DNA from: Osmia lignaria lignaria
Lineage: Eukaryota > Arthropoda > Insecta > Hymenoptera > Megachilidae
Length of the DNA: 64,000 bases
Assembly (NCBI RefSeq): GCF_051020975.1
Contig: NW_027478166.1
Location: 3,411,501-3,475,500, forward strand
Reading direction: 5' to 3'
Shown here: positions 8,827 to 22,348 of the stretch, one piece after another
How positions within the stretch are numbered: position 1 is the first letter of the stretch
Layout: every line of letters begins with the position of its first letter
Position numbers and translations under genes: made by a program
The notes under the pieces: generated by a model
Told to the model about the DNA's origin: nothing
Database searches by the model: none
The model's input: the letters and a program-made list of their open reading frames with translations, nothing else

Positions 8827-11402
8827 TGATCAGATGCGTAGTTCTCGAGATATATCAAGATATTTAAAAGTTCCGAAGCCGCACCAACATAATAGAGATA
8901 CAGAAACACCGTGGCCCCTCTCTTTGAGATAACTCTGCACAATTGCGAGCTGCAAATGCCACTTCCAGCTTAGCTGTGCAGAAGAAGAACAACAAGTAGA
9001 AGAAATATCTCGAAATATGTCCGTCAGGCCCCTTCCCTTGAGATAAATCTGCAAATATCTCGGAAACGAAGCGAGCTATGGCAAAATGTTAAGAGACCTT
9101 TTTTGTAGAGAATTATGTTTCCTACAATTTATGTTCTATGATATTTTTTGATCAGAAGCGTAGTTTTCGAGATATATCGAGATATTTAAAAGTTCCGAAG
9201 CAGCACCAACATAATAGAGATACAGAAACACCGTGGCCCCTTTCTTTGAGATAACTCTGCACTATTGCGCGCTGCAAATGGCACTTCCAGCTTAGCTGTG
9301 CAGAAGAAGAACAACAAGAAAAAGAAATATCTCGAAATATGTCCGTCAGGCCCCTTCCCTTGAGATAAATCTGCAAATATCTCGGAAACGAAGCGAGCTA
9401 TGGCAAAATGTTAAGAGACCTTTTTTGTAGAGAATTAAGTTTCCTACTTTTTATGTTCTATGATATTTTTTGATCAGATGCGTAGTTCTCGAGATATATC
9501 CAGATATTTAAAAGTTCCGAAGCGGCACCAACATAATAGAGATACAGAAACACCGTGGCCCCTTTCTTTGAGGTAACTCTGCACTATTGCGAGCTGCAAA
9601 TGCCACTTCCAGCTTAGCTGTGCAGAAGAAGAACAACAAGAAGAAGAAATATCTCGAAATATGTCCCTCAGGCCCCTTCCCTTGAGATAAATCTGCAAAT
9701 ATCTCGGAAACCAATCGAGCTATGGCAAAATGTTAAGAGACCTTATTTGTAGAGAATTAAGTTTCCTACTTTTTATGTTCTACGATATTTTTTGATCAGA
9801 TGCGTAGTTCTCGATATATATCAAGATATTTAAAAGTTCCGAAGCCGCACCAACATAATAGAGATACAGAAACACCGTGGCCCCTTTCTTTGAGATAACT
9901 CTGCACTATTGCGAGCTGGAAATGCCACTTCCAGCTTAGCTGTGCAGAAGAAGAACAACAAGAAGAAGAAATATCTCGAAATATGTCCGTCAGGCCCCTT
10001 CCCTTGAGATAAATCTGCAAATATCTCGGAAACGAAGCCAGCTATGGCAAAATCTTAAGAGACCTTTTTTGTAGAGAATTATGTTTCCTACAATTTACGT
10101 TCTCTGATATTTTTTGATCAGAAGCGTAGTTTTCGAGATATATCGAGATATTTATAAGTTCCGAAGCCGCACCAACATAATAGAGATACAGAAACACCGT
10201 GGCCCCTCTCTTTGAGATAACTCTGCACAATTGCGAGCTGCAAATGCCACTTCCAGCTTAGCTGTGCAGAAGAAGAACAACAAGTAGAAGAAATATCTCG
10301 AAATATGTCCGTCAGGCCCCTTCCCTTGAGATAAATCTGCAAATATCTCGGAAACGAAGCGAGCTATGGCAAAATGTTAAGAGACCTTTTTTGTAGAGAA
10401 TTATGTTTCCTACAATTTATGTTCTATGATATTTTTTGATCAGAAGCGTAGTTTTCGAGATATATCGAGATATTTAAAAGTTCCGAAGCAGCACCAACAT
10501 AATAGAGATACAGAAACACCGTGGCCCCTTTCTTTGAGATAACTCTGCACTATTGCGCGCTGCAAATGGCACTTCCAGCTTAGCTGTGCAGAAGAAGAAC
10601 AACAAGAAAAAGAAATATCTCGAAATATGTCCGTCAGGCCCCTTCCCTTGAGATAAATCTGCAAATATCTCGGAAACGAAGCGAGCTATGGCAAAATGTT
10701 AAGAGACCTTTTTTGTAGAGAATTAAGTTTCCTACTTTTTATGTTCTATGATATTTTTTGATCAGATGCGTAGTTCTCGAGATATATCCAGATATTTAAA
10801 AGTTCCGAAGCGGCACCAACATAATAGAGATACAGAAACACCGTGGCCCCTTTCTTTGAGGTAACTCTGCACTATTGCGAGCTGCAAATGCCACTTCCAG
10901 CTTAGCTGTGCAGAAGAAGAACAACAAGAAGAAGAAATATCTCGAAATATGTCCCTCAGGCCCCTTCCCTTGAGATAAATCTGCAAATATCTCGGAAACC
11001 AATCGAGCTATGGCAAAATGTTAAGAGACCTTATTTGTAGAGAATTAAGTTTCCTACTTTTTATGTTCTACGATATTTTTTGATCAGATGCGTAGTTCTC
11101 GATATATATCAAGATATTTAAAAGTTCCGAAGCCGCACCAACATAATAGAGATACAGAAACACCGTGGCCCCTTTCTTTGAGATAACTCTGCACTATTGC
11201 GAGCTGGAAATGCCACTTCCAGCTTAGCTGTGCAGAAGAAGAACAACAAGAAGAAGAAATATCTCGAAATATGTCCGTCAGGCCCCTTCCCTTGAGATAA
11301 ATCTGCAAATATCTCGGAAACGAAGCGAGCTATGGCAAAATCTTAAGAGACCTTTTTTGTAGAGAATTATGTTTCCTACAATTTACGTTCTCTGATATTT
11401 TT
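8827..11402. repeat. Four-monomer HOR p-q-r-s, second locus (r* s p q r s p q)
   Basis: Eight monomers in HOR order: r* 8827, s 9149, p 9471, q 9793, r 10115, s 10437, p 10759, q 11081. The r* copy is a hybrid: its head is an ordinary B head, while CACAATTGCG and AAGTAGAAG are r marks. 9471-11402 matches 3353-5284 at an offset of 6118 bp, and 9149-10114 matches 4319-5284 at 4830 bp (15 monomers). This locus has one more p-q-r-s turn than the first. Confidence 0.88.
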
Positions 11403-14133
11403 TGATCAGAAGCGTAGTTTTCGAGATATATCGAGATATTTAAAAGTTCCGAAGCCGCACCAACATAATAGAGATACAGAAACACCGTGGCCCCTTTCTT
11501 TGAGATAACTCTGCACTATTGCGACCTGCAAATGCCACTTCCAGCTTAGCTGTGCAGAAGAAGAACAACAAGAAGAAGAAATATCTCGAAATATGTCCCT
11601 CAGGCCCCTTCCCTTGAGATAAATCTGCAAATATCTCGGAAACCAAGCGAGCTATGGCAAAATGTTAAGAGACCTTATTTGTAGAGAATTAAGTTTCCTA
11701 CTTTTTATGTTCTACGATATTTTTTGATCAGATGCGTAGTTCTCGAGATATATCAAGATATTTAAAAGTTCCGAAGCCGCACCAACATAATAGAGATACA
11801 GAAACACCGTGGCCCCTCTCTTTGAGATAACTCTGCACTATTGCGAGCTGGAAATGCCACTTCCAGTTTAGCTGTGCAGAAGAAGAACAACAAGAAGAAG
11901 AAATATCTCGAAATATGTCCATCAGGACCCTTCCCTTGAGATAAATCTGCAAATATCTCGGAAACGAAGCGAGCTATGGCAAAATGTTAAGAGACCTTTT
12001 TTGTAGAAAATTATGTTTCTCACAATTTATGTTCTATGATATTTTTTGATCAGATGCGTAGTTCTCGAGATATATCAAGATATTTAAAAGTTCCGAAGCC
12101 GCACCAACATAATAGAGATACAGAAACACCGTGGCCCCTCTCTTTGAGATAACTCTGCACTATTGCGAGCTGGAAATGCCACTTCCAGTTTAGCTGTGCA
12201 GAAGAAGAACAACAAGAAGAAGAAATATCTCGAAATATGTCGATCAGGACCCTTCCCTTGAGATAAATCTGCAAATATCTCGGAAACGAAGCGAGGTATG
12301 GCAAAATGTTAAGAGACCTTTATTGTAGAGAATTATGTTTCCTACAATTTATGTTCTATGATATTTTTTGATCAGAAGCGTAGTTTTCGAGATATAGCGA
12401 GATATTTAAAAGTTCCGAAGCCGCACCAACATAATAGAGATACAGAAGCACCGTGGCCCCTTTCTTTGGGATAACTCTGCACTATTGCGAGCTGGAAATG
12501 CCACTTCCAGTTTAGCTGTGCAGAAGAAGAACAACAAGAAGAAGAAATATCTCGAAATATGTCCGTTAGGACCCTTCCCTTGAGATAAATCTGCAAATAT
12601 CTCGGAAACGAAGCGAGCTATTGCAAAACGTTAAGAGACCTTTTTTGTAGAGAATTAAGTTTCCTACTTTTTATGTTCTATGATATTTTTTGATCAGATG
12701 CGTAGTTCTCGAGATATATCAAGATATTTAAAAGCTCCGAAGCTGCACCAACATAATAGAGGTACAGAAACACCGTGGCCCCTTTCTTTGAGATAACTCT
12801 GCACTATTGCGAGCTGCAAATGCCACTTCCAGCTTAGCTGTGCAGAAGAAGAACAACAAGAAGAAGAAATATCTCGAAATATGTCCGTCGGCCCCTTCCC
12901 TTGAGATAAATCTGCAAATATCTCGGAAACGAAGCGAGCTATGGCAAAATGTTAAGAGACCTTTTTTGTAGAGAATTAAGTTTCCTACTTTTTATCTTCT
13001 ATGATATTTTCTGATCAGATTCGTAGTTCTCGAGATATATCAAGATATTTAAAAGTTCCGAAGCCGCACCAACATAATAGAGATACAGAAACACCGTGGC
13101 CCCTCTCTTTGAGATAACTCTGCACAATTGCGAGCTGCAAATGCCACTTCCAGCTTAGCTGTGCAGAAGAAGAACAACAAGAAGAAGAAATATCTCGAAA
13201 TATGTCCGTCAGGCCCCTTCCCTTGAGATAAATCGGCAAGTATCTCGGAAACGAAGCGAGCTATGGCAAAATGTTAAGAGACCTTTTTTGTAGACAATTA
13301 TGTTTCCTACAATTTATGTTCTATGATATTTTTTGATCAGATGCGTAGTTCTCGAGATATATCAAGATATTTAAAAGTTCCGAAGCCGCACCAACATAAT
13401 AGAGATACAGAAACACCGTGGCCCCCCTCTTTGAGATAACTCTGCACTATTGCGAGCTGGAAATGCCACGTCCAGTTTAGCTGTGCAGAAGAAGAACAAC
13501 AAGAAGAAGAAATATCTCGAAATATGTCCGTCAGGCCCCTTCCCTTGAGATAAATCTGCAAATATCTCGGAAACGAAGCGAGCTATGGCAAAATGTTAAG
13601 AGACCTTTTCTGTAGAGAATTAAGTTTTCTACTTTTTATGTTCCATGATATTTTTTGATCAGATGCGTAGTTCTCGAGATACATCAAGATATTTAAAAGT
13701 TCTGAAGCTGCACCAACATAATAGAGATACAGAAACACCATGGCCCCTTTCTTTGAGATAACTCTGCACTAGTGCGAGCCGCAAATGCCACTTCCAGCTT
13801 AGCTGTGCAGAAGAAGAACAACAAGAAGAAGAAATATCTCGAAATATGTCCGTCAGGCCCCTTCCCTTGAGATAAATCTGCAAATATCTCGGAAACGAAG
13901 CGAGCTATGGCAAAATGTTAAGAGACCTTTTTTGTAGCGAATTAAGTTTCCTACTTTTTATGTTCTATGATATTTTTTGATCAGATGCGTAGTTCTCGAG
14001 ATATATCAAGATATTTAAAAGTTCCGAAGCCGCACCAACATAATAGATATACAGAAACACCGTGGCCCCTTTCTTTCAGATAGCTATGCACTATTGCGAG
14101 CTGCAAATGCCACTTCCAGCTTAGCTGTGCAGA
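10694..14133. repeat. Block X, first copy of a 3.4-kb segmental duplication
   Basis: Monomers p, q, t, u, v, w, a 321-bp copy, then M (TTCGTAGTTC after TTTCTGATCAGA), N (GCCACGTCCAG), F and H. The series recurs at 18421-21860 at an offset of 7727 bp (24 monomers minus 1). That value follows from the shared 321-bp monomer type and the one such copy lying between the starts. Only one base difference was noticed by eye (C at 12341, G at 20068). The right end is the crossover inside the hybrid monomer at 13978. Confidence 0.88.
12691..13011. repeat. 321-bp monomer (deletion shared with the 20418 copy)
   Basis: The copy reads GTCCGTCGGCCCC around 12883-12895, lacking the A of GTCAGG between 12889 and 12890. 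The same deletion is found between 20616 and 20617, exactly 7727 bp away, as expected if block X was duplicated after the deletion arose. Confidence 0.92.
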
Positions 14134-14299
14134 GGAAGAACAACAAGAAGAAGAAATATCTCGAAAAATGTCCGTCAGGCCAGTTCCTTTGAGCTGAATC
14201 TGCAAATATCTCGGAAACGAAGCGAGCTATGGCAAAATGTTAAGAGACGTTTTTTGTAGAGAATTATGTTTCCTACAATTTATGTTCTATGATATTTTT
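13978..14299. repeat. Chimeric H/Q monomer at the X-Y junction
   Basis: The left half carries H marks (TTTCAGATAGCTATGCAC, ending near 14087) and matches 21705, including TAGATATAC. The right half carries the Q cassette (GAGGAAGAAC from 14134, CGAAAAATG, GCCAGTTCC) and matches 23959. In the related locus at 23637-24280 the two halves belong to two separate full monomers, H then Q. One 322-bp unit has thus been lost here, or gained there, by an in-register exchange between about 14087 and 14133. Confidence 0.9.
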
Positions 14300-17200
14300 T
14301 GATTAGAAGCGTAGTTTTCGAGATATATCGAGATATTTAAAAGTTCCGAAGCCGCACCAACATAATAGAGATACAGAAACACCGTGGCCCGATTCTTTGA
14401 GATAACTCTGCACTAGTGCGAGCCGCAAATGCCACTTCCAGCTTAGCTGTGCAGAACAAGAACAACAAGAAGAAGAAATATCTCGAAATATGTCCGTCAG
14501 GCCCCTTCCCTTGAGATAAATCTGCAAATATCTCGGAAACGAAGCGAGCTATTGCAAAATGTTAAGAGGCCTTTTTCGTAGAGAATTGAGTTTCCTACTT
14601 TTTATGTTCTATGATATTTTTTGATCAGATGCGTAGTTCTCGAGATATATCAAGATATTTAAAAGTTAAGAAGCCGCACCAACATAATAGAGATACAGAA
14701 ACACCGTGGCCCCTTTCTTTGAGATAACTCTGCACTATTGCGAGCTGCAAATGCCACTTCCAGCTTAGCTGTGCAGAAGAAGAACAACAAGAAGAAGAAA
14801 TATCACGAAATATGTCCGTTAGGCCCCTTCCCTTGAGATAAATCTGCAAATATCTCGGAAACGAAGCGAGCTATGGCAAAATGTTAAGAGACCTTTTTTG
14901 TAGCGAATTAAGTTTCCTACTTTTTATGTTCTATGATATTTTTTGATCAGACGCGTAGTTCTCGAGATATATCAAGATATTTAAAAGTTCCGAAGCCGCA
15001 CCAACATAATAGAGATACAGAAACACCGTGGCCCCTTTCTTTGAGATATCTCTGCACTATTGCGAGCTGCAAATGCCACTTCCAGCTTAGCTGCGCAGAA
15101 GAAGAACAACAAGAAGAAGAAATATCTCGAAATATGTCCGTCAGGCCAGTTCCTTTGAGCTGAATCTGCGAATATCTCGGAAACGAAGCGAGCTATGGCA
15201 AAATGTTAAGAGACGTTATTTGTAGAGAATTATGTTTCCTACAATTTATGTTCTATGATATTTTTTGATTAGAAGCGTAGTTTTCGAGATATATCGAGAT
15301 ATTTAAAAGTTCCGAAGCCGCACCAACATAATAGAGATACAGAAACACCGTGGCCCCTTTCTTTGAGATAACTCTGCACTAGTGCGAGCCGCAAATGCCA
15401 CTTCCAGCTTAGCTGTGCAGAACAAGAACAACAAGAAGAAGAAATATCTCGAAATATGTCCGTCAGGCCCCTTCCCTTGAGATAAATCTGCAAATATCTC
15501 GGAAACGAAGCGAGCTATTGCAAAATGTTAAGAGGCCTTTTTTGTAGAGAATTGAGTTTCCTACATTTTATGTTCTATGATATTTTTTGATCAGATGCGT
15601 AGTTCTCGAGATATATCAAGATATTTAAAAGTTAAGAAGCCGCACCAACATAATAGAGATACAGCAACACCGTGGCCCCTTTCTTTGAGATAACTCTGCA
15701 CTATTGCGAGCTGCAAATGCCACTTCCAGCTTAGCTGCGCAGAAGAAGAACAACAAGAAGAAGAAATATCTCGAAATATGTCCGTCAGGCCAGTTCCTTT
15801 GAGCTGAATCTGCAAATATCTCGGAAACGAAGCGAGCTATGGCAAAATGTTGAGAGACGTTTTTTGTAGAGAATTATGTTTCCTACAATTTATGTTCTAT
15901 GATATTTTTTGATCAGAAGCGTAGTTTTCGAGATATATCGAGATATTTAAAAGTTCCGAAGCCGCACCAACATAATAGAGATACAGAAACACCGTGGCCC
16001 CTTTCTTTGAGATAACTCTGCACTAGTGCGAGCCGCAAATGCCACTTCCAGCTTAGCTGTGCAGAACAAGAACACCAAGAAGAAGAAATATCTCGAAATA
16101 TGTCCGTCAGGCCCCTTCCCTTGAGATAAATCTGCAAATATCTCGGAAAGGAAGCGAGCTATGGCAAAATGTTAAGAGACCTTTTTTGTGGAGAATTGAG
16201 TTTCCTACTTTTTATGTTCTATGATATTTTTTGATCAGATGCGTAGTTCTCCAGATATATCAAGATATTTAAAAGTTCCGAAGCCGCACCAACATAATAG
16301 AGATACAGGATCACCGTGGCCCCTTTCTTTGAGATATCTCTGCACTATTGCGAGATGCAAATGCCACTTCCAGCTTAGCTGCGCAGAAGAAGAACAACAA
16401 GAAGAAGAAATATCACGAAATATGTCCGGTAGGCCCCTTCCCTTGAGATAAATCTGCAAATATCTCGGAAACGAAGCGAGCTATGGCAAAATGTTAAGAG
16501 ACCTTTTTTGTAGCGAATTAAGTTTCCTACTTTTTATGTTCTATGATATTTTTTGATCAGACGCGTAGTTCTCGAGATATATCAAGATATTTAAAAGTTC
16601 CGAAGCCGCACCAACATAATAGAGATACAGAAACACCGTGGCCCCTTTCTTTGAGATATCTCTGCACTATTGCGAGCTGCAAATGCCACTTCCAGCTTAG
16701 CTGCGCAGAAGAAGAACAACAAGAAGAAGAAATATCTCGAAATATGTCCGTCAGGCCAGTTCCTTTGAGCTGAATCTGCGAATATCTCGGAAACGAAGCG
16801 AGCTATGGCAAAATGTTAAGAGACGTTTTTTGTAGAGAATTATGTTTCCTACAATTTATGTTCTATGATATTTTTTGATCAGAAGCGTAGTTTTCGAGAT
16901 ATATCGAGATATTTAAAAGTTCCGAAGCCGCACCAACATAATAGAGATACAGAAACACCGTGGCCCCTTTCTTTGAGATAACTCTGCACTAGTGCGAGCC
17001 GCAAATGCCACTTCCAGCTTAGCTGTGCAGAACAAGAACAACAAGAAGAAGAAATATCTCGAAATATGTCCGTCAGGCCCCTTCCCTTGAGATAAATCTG
17101 CAAATATCTCGGAAACGAAGCGAGCTATTGCAAAATGTTTAGAGACCTTTTTTGTAGAGAATTGAGTTTCCTACTTTTTATGTTCTATGATATTTTTTGA

Positions 17201-18469
17201 TCAGAAGCGTAGTTTTCGAGATATATCGAGATATTTAAAAGTTCCGAAGCCGCACCAACATAATAGAGATACAGAAACACCGTGGCCCCTCTCTTTGAGA
17301 TAACTCTGCACTATTGCGAGCTGCAAATGCCACTTCCAGCTTAGCTGTGCAGAAGAAGAACAACAAGAAGAAGAAATATCTCGAAATATGTCCGTCAGGC
17401 CCCTTCCCTTGAGATAAATCTGCAAATATCTCGGAAACGAAGCGAGCTATGGCAAAATGTTAAGAGACCTTTTTTGTAGAGAATTAGGTTTCCTACTTTT
17501 TATGTTCTATGATATTTTTTGATCAGATGCGTAGTTCTCGAGATATATCAAGATATTTAAAAGTTCCGAAGCCGCACCAACATAATAGAGATACAGAAAC
17601 ACCGTGGCCCCTTTCTTTGAGATAGCTCTGCACTATTGCGAGCTGTAAATGCCACTTCCAGCTTAGCTGTGCAGAAGAAGAACAACAAGAAGAAGAAATA
17701 TCTCGAAATATGTCCGTCAGGCCCCTTCCCTTGAGATAAATCTGCAAATATCTCGGAAACGAAGCGAGCTATGGCAAAATGTTAAGAGACCTTTTTTGTA
17801 GAGAATTAGGTTTCCTACTTTTTATGCTCTATGATATTTTTTGATCAGATGCGTAGTTCTCGAGATATATCAAGATATTTAAAAGTTCCGAAGCCGCACC
17901 ATCATAATAGAGATACAGAAACACCGTGGCCCCTCTCTTTGAGATAACTCTGCACTATTGCGAGCTGCAAATGCCACTTCCAGCTTAGCTGTGCAGAAGA
18001 AGAACAACAAGAAGAAGAAATATCTCGAAATATGTCCGTCAGGCCCCTTCCCTTGAGATAAATCTGCAAATATCTCGGAAACGAAACGAGCTATGGCAAA
18101 ATGTTAAGAGACGTTTTTTGTAGAGAATTATGTTTCCTACAATTTATGCTCTATGATATTTTTTGATCAGAAGCGTAGTTTTCGAGATATATCGAGATAT
18201 TTAAAAGTTCCGAAGCCGCACCAACATAATAGAGATACAGAAACACCGTGGCCCCTTTCTTTGAGATAACTCTGCACTAGTGCGAGCCGCAAATGCCACT
18301 TCCAGCTTAGCTGTGCAGAAGAAGAGCAACAAGAAGAAGAAATATCTCGAAATATGTCCGACAGGCCCCTTCCCTTGAGATAAATCTGCAAATATCTCGG
18401 AAACGAAGCGAGCTATGGCGAAATGTTAAGAGACCTTTTTTGTAGAGAATTAAGTTTCCTACTTTTTAT
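14087..18469. repeat. Block Y, first copy of a 4.4-kb segmental duplication
   Basis: Monomers from the Q end at 14134 through S at 18164 recur in the same order at 24068-28450, 9981 bp (31 monomers minus 1) downstream. Shared rare marks include GAACAAGAAC, AGTTAAGAAGCC, TATCACGAAATATG, CAGGATCACCG, GAACACCAAG and CACCATCATAAT. No base difference was noticed in the parts compared by eye. The right end lies between 18421 and 18470: GGCGAAATG at 18420 is Y-like, while TATGTTCTATG at 18470 is X-like. Confidence 0.88.
14300..17197. repeat. C-L-P local HOR within block Y
   Basis: Nine monomers alternate among three kinds. C copies are A-headed with GAACAAGAAC (14300, 15266, 15910, 16876). L copies have AGTTAAGAAGCC or TATCACGAAATATG (14622, 15588, 16232). 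P copies have GAGATATCTCTGCAC, a GCGCAGAAG middle and GAATCTGCGAATATC (14944, 16554). The order is C-L-P-C-L-C-L-P-C. The two P copies and the C after each are 1610 bp (five monomers) apart and nearly identical. Confidence 0.8.
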
Positions 18470-21400
18470 GTTCTATGATATTTTTTGATCAGATGCGTAG
18501 TTCTCGAGATATATCCAGATATTTAAAAGTTCCGAAGCGGCACCAACATAATAGAGATACAGAAACACCGTGGCCCCTTTCTTTGAGGTAACTCTGCACT
18601 ATTGCGAGCTGCAAATGCCACTTCCAGCTTAGCTGTGCAGAAGAAGAACAACAAGAAGAAGAAATATCTCGAAATATGTCCCTCAGGCCCCTTCCCTTGA
18701 GATAAATCTGCAAATATCTCGGAAACCAATCGAGCTATGGCAAAATGTTAAGAGACCTTATTTGTAGAGAATTAAGTTTCCTACTTTTTATGTTCTACGA
18801 TATTTTTTGATCAGATGCGTAGTTCTCGATATATATCAAGATATTTAAAAGTTCCGAAGCCGCACCAACATAATAGAGATACAGAAACACCGTGGCCCCT
18901 TTCTTTGAGATAACTCTGCACTATTGCGAGCTGGAAATGCCACTTCCAGCTTAGCTGTGCAGAAGAAGAACAACAAGAAGAAGAAATATCTCGAAATATG
19001 TCCGTCAGGCCCCTTCCCTTGAGATAAATCTGCAAATATCTCGGAAACGAAGCGAGCTATGGCAAAATCTTAAGAGACCTTTTTTGTAGAGAATTATGTT
19101 TCCTACAATTTACGTTCTCTGATATTTTTTGATCAGAAGCGTAGTTTTCGAGATATATCGAGATATTTAAAAGTTCCGAAGCCGCACCAACATAATAGAG
19201 ATACAGAAACACCGTGGCCCCTTTCTTTGAGATAACTCTGCACTATTGCGACCTGCAAATGCCACTTCCAGCTTAGCTGTGCAGAAGAAGAACAACAAGA
19301 AGAAGAAATATCTCGAAATATGTCCCTCAGGCCCCTTCCCTTGAGATAAATCTGCAAATATCTCGGAAACCAAGCGAGCTATGGCAAAATGTTAAGAGAC
19401 CTTATTTGTAGAGAATTAAGTTTCCTACTTTTTATGTTCTACGATATTTTTTGATCAGATGCGTAGTTCTCGAGATATATCAAGATATTTAAAAGTTCCG
19501 AAGCCGCACCAACATAATAGAGATACAGAAACACCGTGGCCCCTCTCTTTGAGATAACTCTGCACTATTGCGAGCTGGAAATGCCACTTCCAGTTTAGCT
19601 GTGCAGAAGAAGAACAACAAGAAGAAGAAATATCTCGAAATATGTCCATCAGGACCCTTCCCTTGAGATAAATCTGCAAATATCTCGGAAACGAAGCGAG
19701 CTATGGCAAAATGTTAAGAGACCTTTTTTGTAGAAAATTATGTTTCTCACAATTTATGTTCTATGATATTTTTTGATCAGATGCGTAGTTCTCGAGATAT
19801 ATCAAGATATTTAAAAGTTCCGAAGCCGCACCAACATAATAGAGATACAGAAACACCGTGGCCCCTCTCTTTGAGATAACTCTGCACTATTGCGAGCTGG
19901 AAATGCCACTTCCAGTTTAGCTGTGCAGAAGAAGAACAACAAGAAGAAGAAATATCTCGAAATATGTCGATCAGGACCCTTCCCTTGAGATAAATCTGCA
20001 AATATCTCGGAAACGAAGCGAGGTATGGCAAAATGTTAAGAGACCTTTATTGTAGAGAATTATGTTTGCTACAATTTATGTTCTATGATATTTTTTGATC
20101 AGAAGCGTAGTTTTCGAGATATAGCGAGATATTTAAAAGTTCCGAAGCCGCACCAACATAATAGAGATACAGAAGCACCGTGGCCCCTTTCTTTGGGATA
20201 ACTCTGCACTATTGCGAGCTGGAAATGCCACTTCCAGTTTAGCTGTGCAGAAGAAGAACAACAAGAAGAAGAAATATCTCGAAATATGTCCGTTAGGACC
20301 CTTCCCTTGAGATAAATCTGCAAATATCTCGGAAACGAAGCGAGCTATTGCAAAACGTTAAGAGACCTTTTTTGTAGAGAATTAAGTTTCCTACTTTTTA
20401 TGTTCTATGATATTTTTTGATCAGATGCGTAGTTCTCGAGATATATCAAGATATTTAAAAGCTCCGAAGCTGCACCAACATAATAGAGGTACAGAAACAC
20501 CGTGGCCCCTTTCTTTGAGATAACTCTGCACTATTGCGAGCTGCAAATGCCACTTCCAGCTTAGCTGTGCAGAAGAAGAACAACAAGAAGAAGAAATATC
20601 TCGAAATATGTCCGTCGGCCCCTTCCCTTGAGATAAATCTGCAAATATCTCGGAAACGAAGCGAGCTATGGCAAAATGTTAAGAGACCTTTTTTGTAGAG
20701 AATTAAGTTTCCTACTTTTTATCTTCTATGATATTTTCTGATCAGATTCGTAGTTCTCGAGATATATCAAGATATTTAAAAGTTCCGAAGCCGCACCAAC
20801 ATAATAGAGATACAGAAACACCGTGGCCCCTCTCTTTGAGATAACTCTGCACAATTGCGAGCTGCAAATGCCACTTCCAGCTTAGCTGTGCAGAAGAAGA
20901 ACAACAAGAAGAAGAAATATCTCGAAATATGTCCGTCAGGCCCCTTCCCTTGAGATAAATCGGCAAGTATCTCGGAAACGAAGCGAGCTATGGCAAAATG
21001 TTAAGAGACCTTTTTTGTAGACAATTATGTTTCCTACAATTTATGTTCTATGATATTTTTTGATCAGATGCGTAGTTCTCGAGATATATCAAGATATTTA
21101 AAAGTTCCGAAGCCGCACCAACATAATAGAGATACAGAAACACCGTGGCCCCCCTCTTTGAGATAACTCTGCACTATTGCGAGCTGGAAATGCCACGTCC
21201 AGTTTAGCTGTGCAGAAGAAGAACAACAAGAAGAAGAAATATCTCGAAATATGTCCGTCAGGCCCCTTCCCTTGAGATAAATCTGCAAATATCTCGGAAA
21301 CGAAGCGAGCTATGGCAAAATGTTAAGAGACCTTTTCTGTAGAGAATTAAGTTTTCTACTTTTTATGTTCCATGATATTTTTTGATCAGATGCGTAGTTC

Positions 21401-21860
21401 TCGAGATACATCAAGATATTTAAAAGTTCTGAAGCTGCACCAACATAATAGAGATACAGAAACACCATGGCCCCTTTCTTTGAGATAACTCTGCACTAGT
21501 GCGAGCCGCAAATGCCACTTCCAGCTTAGCTGTGCAGAAGAAGAACAACAAGAAGAAGAAATATCTCGAAATATGTCCGTCAGGCCCCTTCCCTTGAGAT
21601 AAATCTGCAAATATCTCGGAAACGAAGCGAGCTATGGCAAAATGTTAAGAGACCTTTTTTGTAGCGAATTAAGTTTCCTACTTTTTATGTTCTATGATAT
21701 TTTTTGATCAGATGCGTAGTTCTCGAGATATATCAAGATATTTAAAAGTTCCGAAGCCGCACCAACATAATAGATATACAGAAACACCGTGGCCCCTTTC
21801 TTTCAGATAGCTATGCACTATTGCGAGCTGCAAATGCCACTTCCAGCTTAGCTGTGCAGA
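18421..21860. repeat. Block X, second copy
   Basis: This is the near-identical downstream copy of 10694-14133, running p (18486), q, t, u, v, w, the 321-bp copy, M, N, F and H (21705). On the left it is fused to the end of block Y rather than to an s monomer. On the right the H copy continues into its own full right end (CCCCTTACCTTGAG) instead of the Q cassette. Confidence 0.88.
20418..20738. repeat. 321-bp monomer (copy of the 12691 deletion)
   Basis: It lacks the same A as 12691-13011, here between 20616 and 20617, and shares the surrounding marks AAAAGCTCCGAAGCTGC and TAGAGGTACAG. It is identical by descent with the first copy and not an independent indel. Confidence 0.92.
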
Positions 21861-22348
21861 AGAAGAACAACAAGAAGAAGAAATATCTCGAAATATGTCC
21901 GTCAGGCCCCTTACCTTGAGATAAATCTGCAAATATCTCGGAAACGAAGCGAGCTATGGCAAAATGTTAAGAGACCTTTTTTGTAGAGAATTACGTTTCC
22001 TACTTTTTATCTTCTATGATATTTTCTGATCAGATGCGTAGTTCTCGAGATATATCAAGATATTTAAAAGTTCCGAAGCCGCACCAACATAATAGAGATA
22101 CAGAAACACCGTGGCCCCTTTCTTTGAGATAACTCTGCACTATTGCGAGCTGCAAATGCCACTTTCAGCTTAGCTGTGCAGAAGAAGAACAACAAGAAGA
22201 AGAAATATCTCGAAATATGTCCGTCAGGCCCCTTCCCTTGAGATAAATCTGCAAATATCTCGGAAACGAAGCGAGCTATGGCAAAATGTTAAGAGACCCT
22301 TTTTGTAGAGAATTATGTTTCCTACAATTTATGTTCTATCATATTTTT
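21705..22348. repeat. H plus CTTTCAG monomer pair
   Basis: The H copy has CCCCTTACCTTGAG at its right end and is followed by a copy with TTTCTGATCAGATGCG and CCACTTTCAGC. The same pair recurs at 59053-59696, 37348 bp away (116 monomers minus the four bases lost in the two 320-bp copies). Small differences such as TAGATATAC against TAGAGATAC are visible. The pair shows that particular type combinations are shared over more than half of the window. Confidence 0.72.

Noticed and set aside
14933..15163. Plus-strand 76-residue open frame, also at 16221, 16543, 24914, 26202 and 26524
   Set aside because: It is open only in the P and one L monomer type because GAGATATCTCTGC replaces GAGATAACTCTGC and removes a stop. 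Its copies are explained by duplication of block Y and the 1610-bp internal repeat.
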